From: Schizochytrium sp. CCTCC M209059
Taxonomy: Eukaryota; Sar; Bigyra; Thraustochytrida; Thraustochytriidae
Assembly: GCA_000818945.1 (NCBI GenBank)
Contig: KN805417.1
Location: 62,001 to 126,000 of the forward strand
Direction of reading: 5' to 3'
DNA length: 64,000 nucleotides
Below the pieces are notes generated by a model. The model saw only the letters and a program-made list of their open reading frames with translations. It had not been told where the DNA came from and did no database searches. Positions 1-9,541 of this stretch are shown in pieces; the stretch's first letter is position 1, and each line of letters starts with the position of its first letter. A program made the translations under genes and the position numbers.

Positions 1-758
1 GCACTACCAAAGCAAGTCCAACCAAGTCAAGTCAAGTCAATTCCGCGTTTGCGCCGCCACCTACTACGTACGTACGTACGTACCACTCTAGCCAAAGACA
101 AAGCCACTGCTAGTGCAGTGGTCAGTAATTAGCGTGGCTAGCCATGACCAGCACAGCAGCTAGTGCGTCGTCGTGTCGTACCGACCCACGAAGACGCGGC
201 CGGGACTTTTATTTGGTCGCCGCCATCTGGCTCGACAAAAGACGCGTGGCCTTGGAAAATAACTATGACCAGCCGCTCACCATGCCAAGCCAGGCAGCCA
301 GGCAGCGGTGCTCTCAGTTGTCCCGATAACTTCGCTGCGATCGCTTCCGAGATGTTGACTTATTGCATGAAGCGCAAGTTCAAGCGCAGGTTCAAGCTTG
401 GCTTCACGTTTTGGTCATGCTCGTGAGCCCCGAGCAGAAAGCAGTCCTACACCTGGAACGACATTGCGTTGTCTCTGCACCCCTGCATTCTAGGCTAGGC
501 CTCTCACTCTCTCCGCGACACGGATGGGATGGTCTCTTCCGCCTGGGAAGGCGCAGTCATCGTGCGCTCACTGTCAGTTCGCGCCATGCCGCTCTTTGCT
601 CGCTGGCCTCAAACTCGGGACTCTGATCCACCCTTCTCCTCTGATTCTGGGCGCCGCCGCATCATCATCTCCTCTTCTGCATCATCATCCATCGTCCATC
701 CTCATCCTCATCATCCATCATGATCCATCGGGTGAAAAAAGTCGACGCTCTCGAGGTC

Positions 759-795
<37 letters not shown>

Positions 796-1336
796 TTAGC
801 AAGCCCGCCGGCCAGCAGCTCGAGCCCGCTCACATCTATCTCATTTACTAAGTATGCTCAGGCTCCTGCGCCAGGCTTCGCGCCGGGCTTCGATCGGACG
901 TCCGTTGCCCGCTCGCCCGCTCGCTCGCGCCTTCGCCGCCTGCGTCTGCCTCTGTCTGCCTCTGTCTGTCCCCTGCCTGCGCGCTGCGACGTCGATCTCG
1001 CGGCCGCCTTGGTCCGCTCCGCGCAGTCCGCCCAAGCGCGCGAGACCCGGGAAAAGCAGAGGCCCGCATCGCATTCACGCACAGTGACTGCGACTGAGCA
1101 AGCCCTTTTTTTACTAGCCTAACTGTACGAAAAGGCATTGCCAACGCGGAGGAATGAATGAATGAAGGAATGAATGAAGGAAGGAAGGAAGGAAGCAAGC
1201 AAGCAGTGCGAAGCAGAGCTGCGAAGCAAAGCTGCAAAGCTGCGCAGCGGCGAGGAAATCGCGGGAAGCGGCGCAGAGCATCGCAGCGCAGACCGACCTC
1301 GAGGCGGCAGCGGAGCAGCGGAGCGCGGCGAGCAAG
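1..1336. other. Intergenic, simple-repeat rich
   Basis: No coding region supported. Holds an ACGT tetranucleotide run (about 66-83), a GCAA run (about 759-794) and a GAAT/GAAG tract (about 1152-1203) close to the carrier gene start. The frames that stay open here are low-complexity or antisense to the gene downstream. The last 200 bases probably carry the promoter and 5' UTR of the carrier-like gene. Confidence 0.5.
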
Positions 1337-2209
1337 ATGGCGTCCACGCGGCAGGAGGTAGAGGCGGACTTCGTGGGACGGGTGATCGGGGCCGCCTCGC
1401 AGGGCGCCGCAGGCGCGGTGGTGGGCGCGGTGCTCTCGAGCGTGACGGAGCCCGTGGTGAACCGCGTGCTGGTCAAGCGCCAGTCGCTCTCGGAGGCGCT
1501 GGCCGAGGTGGACCTCGAGTCCATCAAGAAGTTTTTCTCGACGGTGGTCGCGGCCAACTTCATCAAGTTCCCCTTCTTTGAGGTTGTCAACATCCTCGTC
1601 GGCGACCTCGACCTGCCTGACACGGCCAAGGGCGCCGTGCTGGGCGCCGTTTTTACCACGGCCACGCTGCCTATCGGCAACTACCGCTTTTGCAAGAGCA
1701 TGGGCATGCCTGTAGACATGAACTCGCTCTACAAGGCGTATCTGCCCACGGTCGCGCGCGACGTTGTGTACGGCGTTGTCCGCCAGAACGTCGGGTCTTA
1801 CCTCGCGCAGGCGTACCCGAACCTGCAAAAGACGACCGCCGGCCGCTTTTTTGCCACCTTTTTCACGGTGCTCGCAGCCTGCATCATTTCCGCGCCGGGC
1901 AACGAGGTTCGCGGCTACTACTTGCAGCCCGAAGACCGTCGTCTCCCCGTCAAGGAATTCTTCAAGCCGGATCGTTTCGTGCGCAGCACCACCATTGGAG
2001 GCCTCATCATGTCCTCCGCCCTGGGCGTCGGCTCCCTTGTCGTTGGCCCGGCCACGGAGCGCTTCAACGCCTTCAAGGCTCTGCTTGACGCCAACCCGGT
2101 CGCTAAGGTCATGGTGGGCATCTTCATTGCTCAGCAGTACCTTGCCGCCAAGCGCCACACTGAGCTGATCAGCAAGCTTGACAGCGACGCCGCCAAGAAG
2201 AATGCGTAG
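1337..2209 (+). CDS. Degenerate mitochondrial carrier (SLC25-like) protein
   Basis: 290 residues. The length and three-fold pattern fit the mitochondrial carrier family: three segments carry a proline followed by a basic residue where the family signature Px[DE]xx[KR] lies (P39-VVNR43, P112-IGNYR117, P187-GNEVR192). The acidic signature residue is lost or replaced by N in repeats 1 and 2. The stretch around 131-153 (LYKAYLPTVARDVVYGVVRQ) closely resembles the typical end of a carrier repeat. Carriers exchange metabolites across the inner mitochondrial membrane; the substrate cannot be read here, and the degenerate signatures suggest a divergent transporter or a non-transport paralogue. ATG 1337 has A at -3. 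A long antisense frame (848-2320) is a shadow. Confidence 0.7.
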   Translation: MASTRQEVEADFVGRVIGAASQGAAGAVVGAVLSSVTEPVVNRVLVKRQSLSEALAEVDLESIKKFFSTVVAANFIKFPFFEVVNILVGDLDLPDTAKGAVLGAVFTTATLPIGNYRFCKSMGMPVDMNSLYKAYLPTVARDVVYGVVRQNVGSYLAQAYPNLQKTTAGRFFATFFTVLAACIISAPGNEVRGYYLQPEDRRLPVKEFFKPDRFVRSTTIGGLIMSSALGVGSLVVGPATERFNAFKALLDANPVAKVMVGIFIAQQYLAAKRHTELISKLDSDAAKKNA

Positions 2210-2569
2210 ACTATTCCCGTTCAAGTTCTGGATCGGGGCTTGGGCTTGCCTCGTCGACATACTCACATAGTGGTATGCTAATCCTAGTATACACACACCA
2301 AGGCAAGAAAGAACACCCACGATGATGATTTGACGGCAATTGCAAGCATAAACATTTGAGGCTACCTGACTGCGCTCACATACACTATGTTAGGGTAGAA
2401 GGAGTAAGCTGTTTCTGCTTTTTTTTTCTTTTTCTTTCTTTCTTTTTCTTTCCAACTCGTTTTTGCGCTGCCCCTGGCTAGCTGACGGCGGCTACTTTTT
2501 ATACCATTTACGTCTTGTCCAACTCGCTTTTGGCCCGCGTTTCATTTTCGCTGGCCATGGTGGATAGGA

Positions 2570-2601
<32 letters not shown>

Positions 2602-3528
2602 CCAAGTCAACTCGCCCATCATGATCCAAGATTCGCGGCCGGATGCCAATCGTAGTAGAATCGCACGTTGAGGCAACCCGCCCTTGTTCATTTCTCAACG
2701 TAGTATAGAAATGCGTAAACGCACGTGTGCATTCGCCAAGATCCTCGATGGGTCCGGGAACGTGAACAGCGGGTTCCCCGCCACAGAGCCCGTTGATGCT
2801 AGAAATAAGCCGACGCGCAAACCCAGCCTCGCCCCTTTCGTCCCTAGCCCAACACCGGGTTCCGCACAACTCTCTGCCGCCAGCGAGTGAATGTCATAGA
2901 TGCGCGCGACCACATCCAACGAGATACATCGCGAGCGGACTGGGTTGCAGGGTGTGCATCTCGGTGCATTCGCTAACCTCCAATAGTGGATTTTCTAGCC
3001 ACCGATTGGCAGTGTGACTCTTTTGGGTTCTGCAGCTAGCTGCAGCTGCTGCTACAAGCAAGAGCAACCAAACATAAAGAGAAGGTGTGCGCCTTTCGTC
3101 CCGCGGTGCCATCCATTGTCGCCGGAGTCGAATTGCGTAGCCCCGCGCGTGCCGAGTACGAATCGCTACGTGAACCATACTGTGCAGCACCACACACACA
3201 CGCGGCCTACTTCCCCCTCAACTTTAAAAGGAAGGAACAGCCTCTGATTAGGTGACAACAGAGGAGAAAAGTGGAGAAGGAGGAGGAAGGAGAAGCATGA
3301 TCTAAGTCCAAGGTGCGTCGAAGTCCACGTGGTTGCGGCCACACGTTTCCAGGCAGACAAGGCAAAAGGTCAACCTAGGGACGCCGCAAACCCGAAATCT
3401 GGCAAGAACCGAGCAGCCCGAGAGGGTCGCCCGAACGCTAGCTAGTCCACAGAGAGCAAGCAAGCAAGCAAGCAAGCAAGCACCGTATAGCATAGCATTA
3501 CAAAAAAGGCAACTAGCCTTAACCTAGA
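2210..3528. other. Intergenic, no gene seen
   Basis: 1.3 kb between two plus-strand genes. Contains a pyrimidine tract (about 2419-2455), a GGCT tetranucleotide run (about 2569-2598) and a GCAA run (about 3457-3483) just before the channel gene. Short open frames here have no recognisable domain. Confidence 0.5.
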
Positions 3529-4767
3529 ATGAGCACTGCCATGTCCGCTCATCGCCCGGAGCTTAAGCGGCAGTCGTCCGAGCTCTTTCTCGGAGTCGGC
3601 ACGGCGTGCGAGCTGCGTCTCATCAGCGTCGACGATGTTAATGAGATCTTCAAGGTAGCCGTCCTGGTTCATTGCCATTTCGAGAACCCCAACTACTGCC
3701 GTGCATCAGGCAATCCTGCCGAAGACGAGTTCGTTCGCGACAAGAAATACGATGTCGATGAATACTACGTTCCCAAAATTTCCTTGACGAATGTCATTGA
3801 TTCCCAGTGGGAGGATGACGAAGTCACTGTCCGCGTGAACCGCTGCACGGGAATCATCTGGACAACCAACAAAAACACCTATGACATCAACGAGAGCCTC
3901 GAGCTGTTCTCCTTCCCCTTTGACCGTCAGCTATTTCGCGTTTGCTTCAAGTCGCCCAATGCAGCACTTCAGGAGTGGGCTCTCCCCGTCGATATCCTCG
4001 ATCTCGATCCCGTCATGAAAAACGGCAAGGTTGTTTCCGAGAACGATTCGAAATACTTTGTCAGCTGCGAGATGAACTCGTGGAACATGGTCGATCTTCA
4101 GGTCACGTTGGATCAGCGAGATCCGGACCCGGTCTCACTCACCGCAGCCGAATTTGAGATTGCCATCATGGCCGAGCGCAACCCCATCTACTACTTGAAC
4201 AACTATGTCGTCGTCATGTACATCATCGTACTGCTCAACATTGGCAACATGGCACTCAGTCTTACCGAACAGGTCGGCGAACGCCTTGCCGCTTCGCTCA
4301 CGCTTTTGCTTTCTGCTGTCGCCTTCAAGTTCGTCCTTGGCTCCACGCTTCCCAAGGTCGCCTACAGCACATGGGCTGACGCCTACGTGCGCATCTCCTT
4401 TATAACGCTCTTTATTGGCTGCGCTGAAAACTTTTTCGCTGCTCCCAAGGTCTGGTGCTCGAGCCGCTACTTTGACAGCGGGGACGCGACTGCGGTCCTT
4501 GCTGGGGTCGAGTCTTGCATTGCTGACAACGCCCTTGCGGCCACCAAGCTCGATGTGATTTTCCAGAGCCTCTTTATCGTTTGGTGGACCCTGGTCAATC
4601 TTGTGGCGGCTATCGTCTGCTACTTTCCCACGCTCGTGCAGCCGTCCTGGAAGTATGTTCTCGCGAACCAAATTGGCGACACCGAGGCCACCACACGTCG
4701 CACGAACGACATTGTTCTCTTGATTGGGGACGATGACGATGATGATGACGACGAGGGCGACCATTAG
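3529..4767 (+). CDS. Pentameric ligand-gated ion channel (Cys-loop superfamily-like)
   Basis: 412 residues. An N-terminal beta-rich domain (about 35-215) contains the family hallmark FPFDRQ at 129-134, followed by LFRVCF with one cysteine (C139). The pre-M1 sequence RNP (218-220) leads into four hydrophobic segments at about 222-245 (M1), 249-273 (M2, opening GERLAASLTLLLS and closing LP), 285-304 (M3) and 344-366 (M4). The protein ends in an Asp-rich tail (401-409). Members form pentameric ligand- or proton-gated ion channels in the plasma membrane. The two-cysteine Cys-loop disulfide of animal receptors is not evident, which is closer to prokaryotic homologues. No N-terminal signal peptide is visible although the family normally needs one; a missed upstream exon is possible. 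Ligand and ion selectivity are unknown. Confidence 0.8.
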   Translation: MSTAMSAHRPELKRQSSELFLGVGTACELRLISVDDVNEIFKVAVLVHCHFENPNYCRASGNPAEDEFVRDKKYDVDEYYVPKISLTNVIDSQWEDDEVTVRVNRCTGIIWTTNKNTYDINESLELFSFPFDRQLFRVCFKSPNAALQEWALPVDILDLDPVMKNGKVVSENDSKYFVSCEMNSWNMVDLQVTLDQRDPDPVSLTAAEFEIAIMAERNPIYYLNNYVVVMYIIVLLNIGNMALSLTEQVGERLAASLTLLLSAVAFKFVLGSTLPKVAYSTWADAYVRISFITLFIGCAENFFAAPKVWCSSRYFDSGDATAVLAGVESCIADNALAATKLDVIFQSLFIVWWTLVNLVAAIVCYFPTLVQPSWKYVLANQIGDTEATTRRTNDIVLLIGDDDDDDDDEGDH

Positions 4768-5380
4768 AAATCGACGACTATCACTCCCCTTTTTCTTCTG
4801 AATATATCTTTGACTTTGCTATCCCATGACATACCACAGACGTTAATCTCTAAAACGTGTACGACGACTACCTCTGGCGCGTATGCCACAGATATTGATC
4901 TCTGAAAAGTATACATTACGACGACTACCTCGGGCGCTCTCTCCTTCTTCTTCGTCTTTTTAATCTTTGTCATTGGTGCAAAATTCTCGTATGCACATTG
5001 CGAAACCTTTCAGAGGATTGACGCAGACTCGAACTCGTTTAACTCGAGCTCACATGACCGAAATACCATCGTGGCGCGTCGAAGAGCCCACATGCAAGCT
5101 CAGGACGAGGGAAACCATGAATGTTTCTCTTGAAATCGATGGAAATGACCAACGTCAATCTCTTGTGGTTTTCTCATTGACCTTGACGTCTTGAGAAAGA
5201 AGAAGGAAGATGATAAAGTTGCGTCCTAATTTTACGGCAGACACAAGGAATGCCATCGTCCTCTGTACTCGGGCGTCTTGTGTGCAAAATGATTGTCAAG
5301 AAAGAAAAGGCCAAAATTCAAATTTGTACATGTGGCCTGGCAATATCTCGCCCATCAATGGACACGCGCAGGCAATCTGC
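4768..5380. other. Convergent 3' intergenic region
   Basis: Lies between the 3' ends of the channel gene (+) and the RING gene (-). Holds two imperfect direct copies of an about 55-bp block containing CGACGACTACCTCNGGCGC (about 4860-4885 and 4917-4940). No coding region supported. Confidence 0.45.
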
Positions 5381-6532
5381 CTACTCGGAGCTTTCGCGCA
5401 AGATAATAGACACCATCATACGCAAGTCATCGACGTCGTCAAACTCGTCATGCTCGACACCAATCTCGTCAAGTGCAGCACGCAAGGTTGTCTCGTCAAC
5501 TGCATCAACATGCTGTCCATTCGGGAGCAGCATCACGGGCGATCCGCGTTGAAAGCTTGAATGACCTTGCCTTACTTCGAGGCTTGACCGAGTCTCCGTG
5601 CCAGCCAAATGCCGTAAGAGCTCCTCGAGCAGAATGTCATCCTCGCTCCCCGTCGAGTGGGCATAAAGCGCATCAGGATGCGCACCCGCCTCAAAGTAGA
5701 AGTCGTCGTCGCCGGAGCCGTGAAAAAGCTCCTCGTCGCTCTCGCCCAGTCCATCGGAACTCGCGAGTTCGAAAAGGTTGCTTGTTGTGCTGTCATCACT
5801 TGCGCTGGCTGCGCTGTTTGCGCTGTCTAGGCCAAAATTCAGTATAGAAATGTGCCGGCTAGGTCGTCGACGCCGTCTTGGACGCGCAGGGCTGCAATCC
5901 AACTTTGCAGAAGCCAACGAGACGTCGACCATGTCGAATATCGCACAAGGATCACCAGGACAGCACGCAGACACAGCTGCGGCAGCCCCGTCTTGGGAAA
6001 GCGCTTCGCATACCATTGTACGATTGGCCTCGCGCGCAAGCTCAAATTCCTCTTCTTTCGTTTGCTCTGGAAGTGCGTGCCGGCACGTAGGGCACGTATG
6101 TTGGGCCCGAAACCAGCGCTTGACGCACTCGGCGTGAAAGGCGTGCCCGCACGGTAGTTGGATGCAGCAATCTCGCTTCGCATATGTCTCGAGACAGATC
6201 GAGCATGCGGAATCCTGATTTTGTAGGTCGCCCGCGCGTTTGCGCTCCAGTGCTCGCAGCGCTCGAACCGAGACTGGCCGAGGCTCCGCTTCCGCCTCCA
6301 TGTACGTTTCGTGCAACTGGTTTACAATGAGGTCCGACATGTCCTCGAGATCGTAATCAGCCGCAAGGATCAAGCGCAGCGCCTCAGGTCCAAGACCCGC
6401 TCTGCGAAAACGTCGAGGTCCGGCATTGTGCGACGAAACGCGACGACTGAATCTCGCGGACGCACCACCGTCACGCGCGAACCCGAGGGGAAGCTGATTT
6501 CCGCCTACGATAAAGTTAAAGTTGAAGTTCAT
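5381..6532 (-). CDS. RING-H2 finger protein, probable E3 ubiquitin ligase
   Basis: 383 residues. A complete RING-H2 finger occupies 110-150, with ligands C110, C113, C128, H130, H133, C136, C147 and C150 (CGHAFH core, CPTC end). RING-H2 domains bind E2 enzymes and transfer ubiquitin to substrates. The N-terminal part (1-100) is basic and the region after the finger is acidic and Ser-rich, likely disordered and substrate- or partner-binding. No transmembrane segment is seen, so a soluble ligase is more likely than a membrane ATL-type protein. ATG 6532 is the first in-frame ATG. The substrate is unknown. Confidence 0.85.
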   Translation of the reverse strand: MNFNFNFIVGGNQLPLGFARDGGASARFSRRVSSHNAGPRRFRRAGLGPEALRLILAADYDLEDMSDLIVNQLHETYMEAEAEPRPVSVRALRALERKRAGDLQNQDSACSICLETYAKRDCCIQLPCGHAFHAECVKRWFRAQHTCPTCRHALPEQTKEEEFELAREANRTMVCEALSQDGAAAAVSACCPGDPCAIFDMVDVSLASAKLDCSPARPRRRRRPSRHISILNFGLDSANSAASASDDSTTSNLFELASSDGLGESDEELFHGSGDDDFYFEAGAHPDALYAHSTGSEDDILLEELLRHLAGTETRSSLEVRQGHSSFQRGSPVMLLPNGQHVDAVDETTLRAALDEIGVEHDEFDDVDDLRMMVSIILRESSE

Positions 6533-7019
6533 CTCGATGACACGCTTCTCCCGTTTAATCTCTTGCCTCCCCGCTTGTCCTGCTGCAGCAATAGTCAGCC
6601 TCCTGATTCTCGCGGTCGCCGCGCGCGAGGTACACGAGAAAGATAGAGCAAAAGTCGTCCGACGCCGACCCGACCCGGACCCGGACCTGGACCCTGCGCG
6701 ACGGCGTCCCCAAACTCGAGTCGCCTTCCGTGCGAGCGCGACGCGCGACGTGCTTGGCGAGCCGCAGCTCCTGCCCTAAGCGCGCAGACGCCCGCCTTTC
6801 TCGTGAAGCAAGCTCAAGCGAGCCCCTTTCTCGCGCGTTGTTGGAGATCTGCTCAGCTGCTTACTTAGCCTATATATCCCCTCGCTTGCTGTTGACGACT
6901 CCTGAAACCCAGTCGCCCGCTTGAGACAACAACTTGAAACAAACAAACAAACCAACCAATAAGCAAACAACCATAGAACCTCGCAGGCATCGATCGAGGC
7001 GTCGGCCTCGACGCAAGTC
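6533..7019. other. Divergent promoter region
   Basis: 487 bp between the RING gene (-) and the MSS51-C-like gene (+). AAAC/AACC-rich tract about 6934-6970. No coding region supported; probably carries both promoters. Confidence 0.4.
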
Positions 7020-7846
7020 ATGGAGGCAGCGGGAAACGCAGCGGCCGGCAAGATGGGCACTGTCACTTGCGCTGGCAGCGTGGAAAAGAGTTCTCGTAGT
7101 GAGAGCTCGTCAAGGCTGCCACGAGGCGAGGACCTGCTGGACGGCTGGCCAGCAAACGAGGCGCCAGAAAGCACAGCTGCACGCTCGCGTGCGCTTACAA
7201 CGGCACTTGGCATATCGCGGGCGGTCCTGGACTTTGACGGACAATGTGGTGGTAAAGGACAAAAATCATTTTGCATCCATGTTGTCGGTGCTGATTTCGT
7301 TGAAGCCAACGAAAGGGCAACACAGGTCTTCTCTGAGCTCGCCAGCTGGCTGTACCGCCATCACGGCGTTCATTGTCTTGAAGTCGTCTTAGTGGGCCCC
7401 AATGTTCCGCTTGCGCTTGATGGACGGTTCATCGAATCCCAAGGCGAGACAAGCATACGCGTTCGGATGATCACAGGCACTTATGAGGAGATGTTGGACC
7501 GATTTGATGATAGTAAACATTTTCAAGTGCAGCAGGCGGCACTGGCAGTGCTTTTCAACGCCGGAATCTGGGGCTATGACTCCTGGGCTGTGACTCTTCG
7601 AACGTTGTGTTCTCGTGGCGTGCCGACCATTGTCACTTCGTACAATAAGTGGGAGGCTGACGACGATCACGACAGTATCGAGGAGGCCCTCGAAGGTCAC
7701 GCGATGCGTTGGTGCTGGGTTCCAGAGGAAAACCCTTACGGATCGCATGTACACCGTCCCTCGGGCGTTGGTGACCGAACATGCGCAGACAATGCGTACT
7801 GGCAATGCTTTCAAGGAACACCAAGAGCAGCCGCTGCTGCAGCCAT

Positions 7847-7879
<33 letters not shown>

Positions 7880-7916
7880 TGCTGCTCTCACAACCGATCC
7901 ACTATGCACCACATGA
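7020..7916 (+). CDS. MSS51 C-terminal-domain-like protein
   Basis: 298 residues. Residues about 80-235 resemble the C-terminal domain of Mss51/ZMYND15/ZMYND17 proteins: an HVVGAD-like strand (87-92), a VVLVGP strand (122-127) and the motif FNAGIWGYDSW (179-189) followed by GVPTIVTSYN (200-209). The N-terminal MYND zinc finger of those proteins is absent. Yeast Mss51 acts in mitochondrial COX1 translation; whether this shorter protein does is not shown. The C-terminus (about 277-289) is a Thr-Ala run encoded by a CAGCAA-type repeat. ATG 7020 has G at -3; a second ATG lies at codon 12. Confidence 0.7.
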
Positions 7917-8150
7917 TCCCCTTTTCTTTGGGGGGAATGTTGATGGGTATTTTGCAGAAAAAGAGTGTGCTGGTGGAGGACAGGAGACAATGTATTGTTT
8001 CGTTTTTACTTTCAAAAAGAGTAAATAGTTATGATGAGCGAACGGGAAGGGTTCGCGAACAGGACGGCGGCTTGTGCTCGACGAGAGAAGAGCCGTAGAC
8101 TTGCTGGTCGCCTTCACGGGCTTTATTTTAAAGACCAACCAAGAAAGCAG

Positions 8151-9038
8151 TTACTCCGCCTTGACAGTATCCTGGGCGGTCTGCACCTGCTGCGCTTCCA
8201 CGGCCTGGTTCTTTTCCTGCGCAGTGGATCCAATGTTGGCCGTGGCCAGAGTACCGAACATCCAATCCCAGATCCAGAACTGCTCACCAAGGTTCTTGGC
8301 GCCCTTGCCGTAGTTACTGTACCGGTGGTGGCAATCATGGAATGCAGGGGACGTTCCGAAGGGAAGATAAGTCTTGAGCAAGAAGGCACGAATGATGGGT
8401 GAGTCAAGACCAGCGTGGTTTACCGCAGATTCGAGCGCACGCATAAAGCCGTGCGCCGCGTAGAGAATGGGGTGCGCGCGCACAGACATGCAGGCAATGA
8501 GGATGGGGATGAATCCCTGAATGGCGATATCAATCTCTCCAATCACGATCGTGCTCACGGCAGAAGGCGTAGTGAATGAGTGGTGGTATTGATGCCAGTG
8601 CCAGAACTTGTAGTGCTCGAGTGAGTGGAAGCAATAGAGGGCAAAGTCGTCAATGTATTCCATAATGACCATGCTTACCACGAACTCGGTCAGCGTAGGG
8701 CACGGCTTGGTCGCTTTTCCCATGAGAAAGGGTAGGAACCAGATCCCCAAGATAGCGTTGATGATCGCGCTCGGACCAAACGAGTTCCATAGCGCTTCCT
8801 TGTACTGCCGTGACAGCGAAATCTTCTCGCGAACCTTTTCGAGGAGCTCGAGCCTCGGTTTGCGGCTGGCGCCGCCATATTCAATAAGGTACGGGGCCGC
8901 CCACGGCTTGTTGATGGCCCAGTCGAGCGTCAGAATCGGCGTCCACTGCCCGATGTTAATCGCCACGAAAGGCGCCACTCCCCAGCTCAGCCACGGGTTC
9001 GCGATATAGTATTCGAGCGCCTTATCCAACGAGCTCAT
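8151..9038 (-). CDS. Fatty acid hydroxylase / sterol desaturase superfamily membrane oxygenase
   Basis: 295 residues. The di-iron histidine clusters of the family are present: HSLEH (138-142), HWHQYHH (147-153) and HDCHH (234-238), among hydrophobic segments at about 14-30, 90-106, 118-136 and 165-185. Members are ER membrane di-iron enzymes that hydroxylate or desaturate sterols and lipids (C4-methyl oxidase, C5 desaturase, cholesterol 25-hydroxylase, fatty-acid hydroxylase). The exact substrate cannot be assigned. ATG 9038 directly overlaps the stop of a short upstream frame (see separate entry). Confidence 0.85.
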   Translation of the reverse strand: MSSLDKALEYYIANPWLSWGVAPFVAINIGQWTPILTLDWAINKPWAAPYLIEYGGASRKPRLELLEKVREKISLSRQYKEALWNSFGPSAIINAILGIWFLPFLMGKATKPCPTLTEFVVSMVIMEYIDDFALYCFHSLEHYKFWHWHQYHHSFTTPSAVSTIVIGEIDIAIQGFIPILIACMSVRAHPILYAAHGFMRALESAVNHAGLDSPIIRAFLLKTYLPFGTSPAFHDCHHRYSNYGKGAKNLGEQFWIWDWMFGTLATANIGSTAQEKNQAVEAQQVQTAQDTVKAE

Positions 9039-9304
9039 TTTTCTTGCTCCTCTTTCTCGGTCTTCTTTCCCTTTTCCCTCTTGTGCTCGCTCGTGTGCTC
9101 GCTAGCCAACACCACCAGCGCCTTGGACTTTCGGGTTTGCCAAAGAGGCACGCCTCGGAAACGCTCTCGCCCAACAAACAAAATAAGCTCCCCCTCTATC
9201 GCCAACAGCAGCGGTGTGGCCAGCAGCAGCAGCAGCAGCAGCAGGGTCAGCAGGATCTGCCAGATCTTGGATTCACTTTTCGGCGGGTGCAGGTCCGGCA
9301 CCAT
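9035..9304 (-). CDS. Possible upstream ORF overlapping the hydroxylase start
   Basis: An 89-residue ATG-initiated frame ends with TGA sharing bases with the ATG of the downstream hydroxylase (ATGA arrangement). It encodes a hydrophobic segment with a Leu run produced by a CAG repeat on the plus strand (9218-9243) and a Lys/Glu-rich end. It may be a regulatory uORF in the hydroxylase leader or chance. No homology recognised. Confidence 0.25.
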   Translation of the reverse strand: MVPDLHPPKSESKIWQILLTLLLLLLLLATPLLLAIEGELILFVGRERFRGVPLWQTRKSKALVVLASEHTSEHKREKGKKTEKEEQEK

Positions 9305-9505
9305 GGCCACTCACAGCAGCAGCTGTAGGTAGTACCGCCGCTCGCCTGCGACTGCAGTGTATCTCGCTCATAGCTGCGATCCGGGACGCGCGTCCTACCC
9401 CGGGCCACCGCGCGGCTCTGTCGGACGAAGCATCTCGGACTGCTGCTGCTGCTGCTGCTGATGATGATGATGATTATGGTTATGCGAGTTTGCGCATCTC
9501 ACAGT

Positions 9506-9541
<36 letters not shown>

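Noticed and set aside
848..2320. 490-codon minus-strand frame
   Set aside because: Antisense to the carrier-like gene; translated product is Arg/Leu/Ala-biased with no domain, and the plus frame has family motifs.
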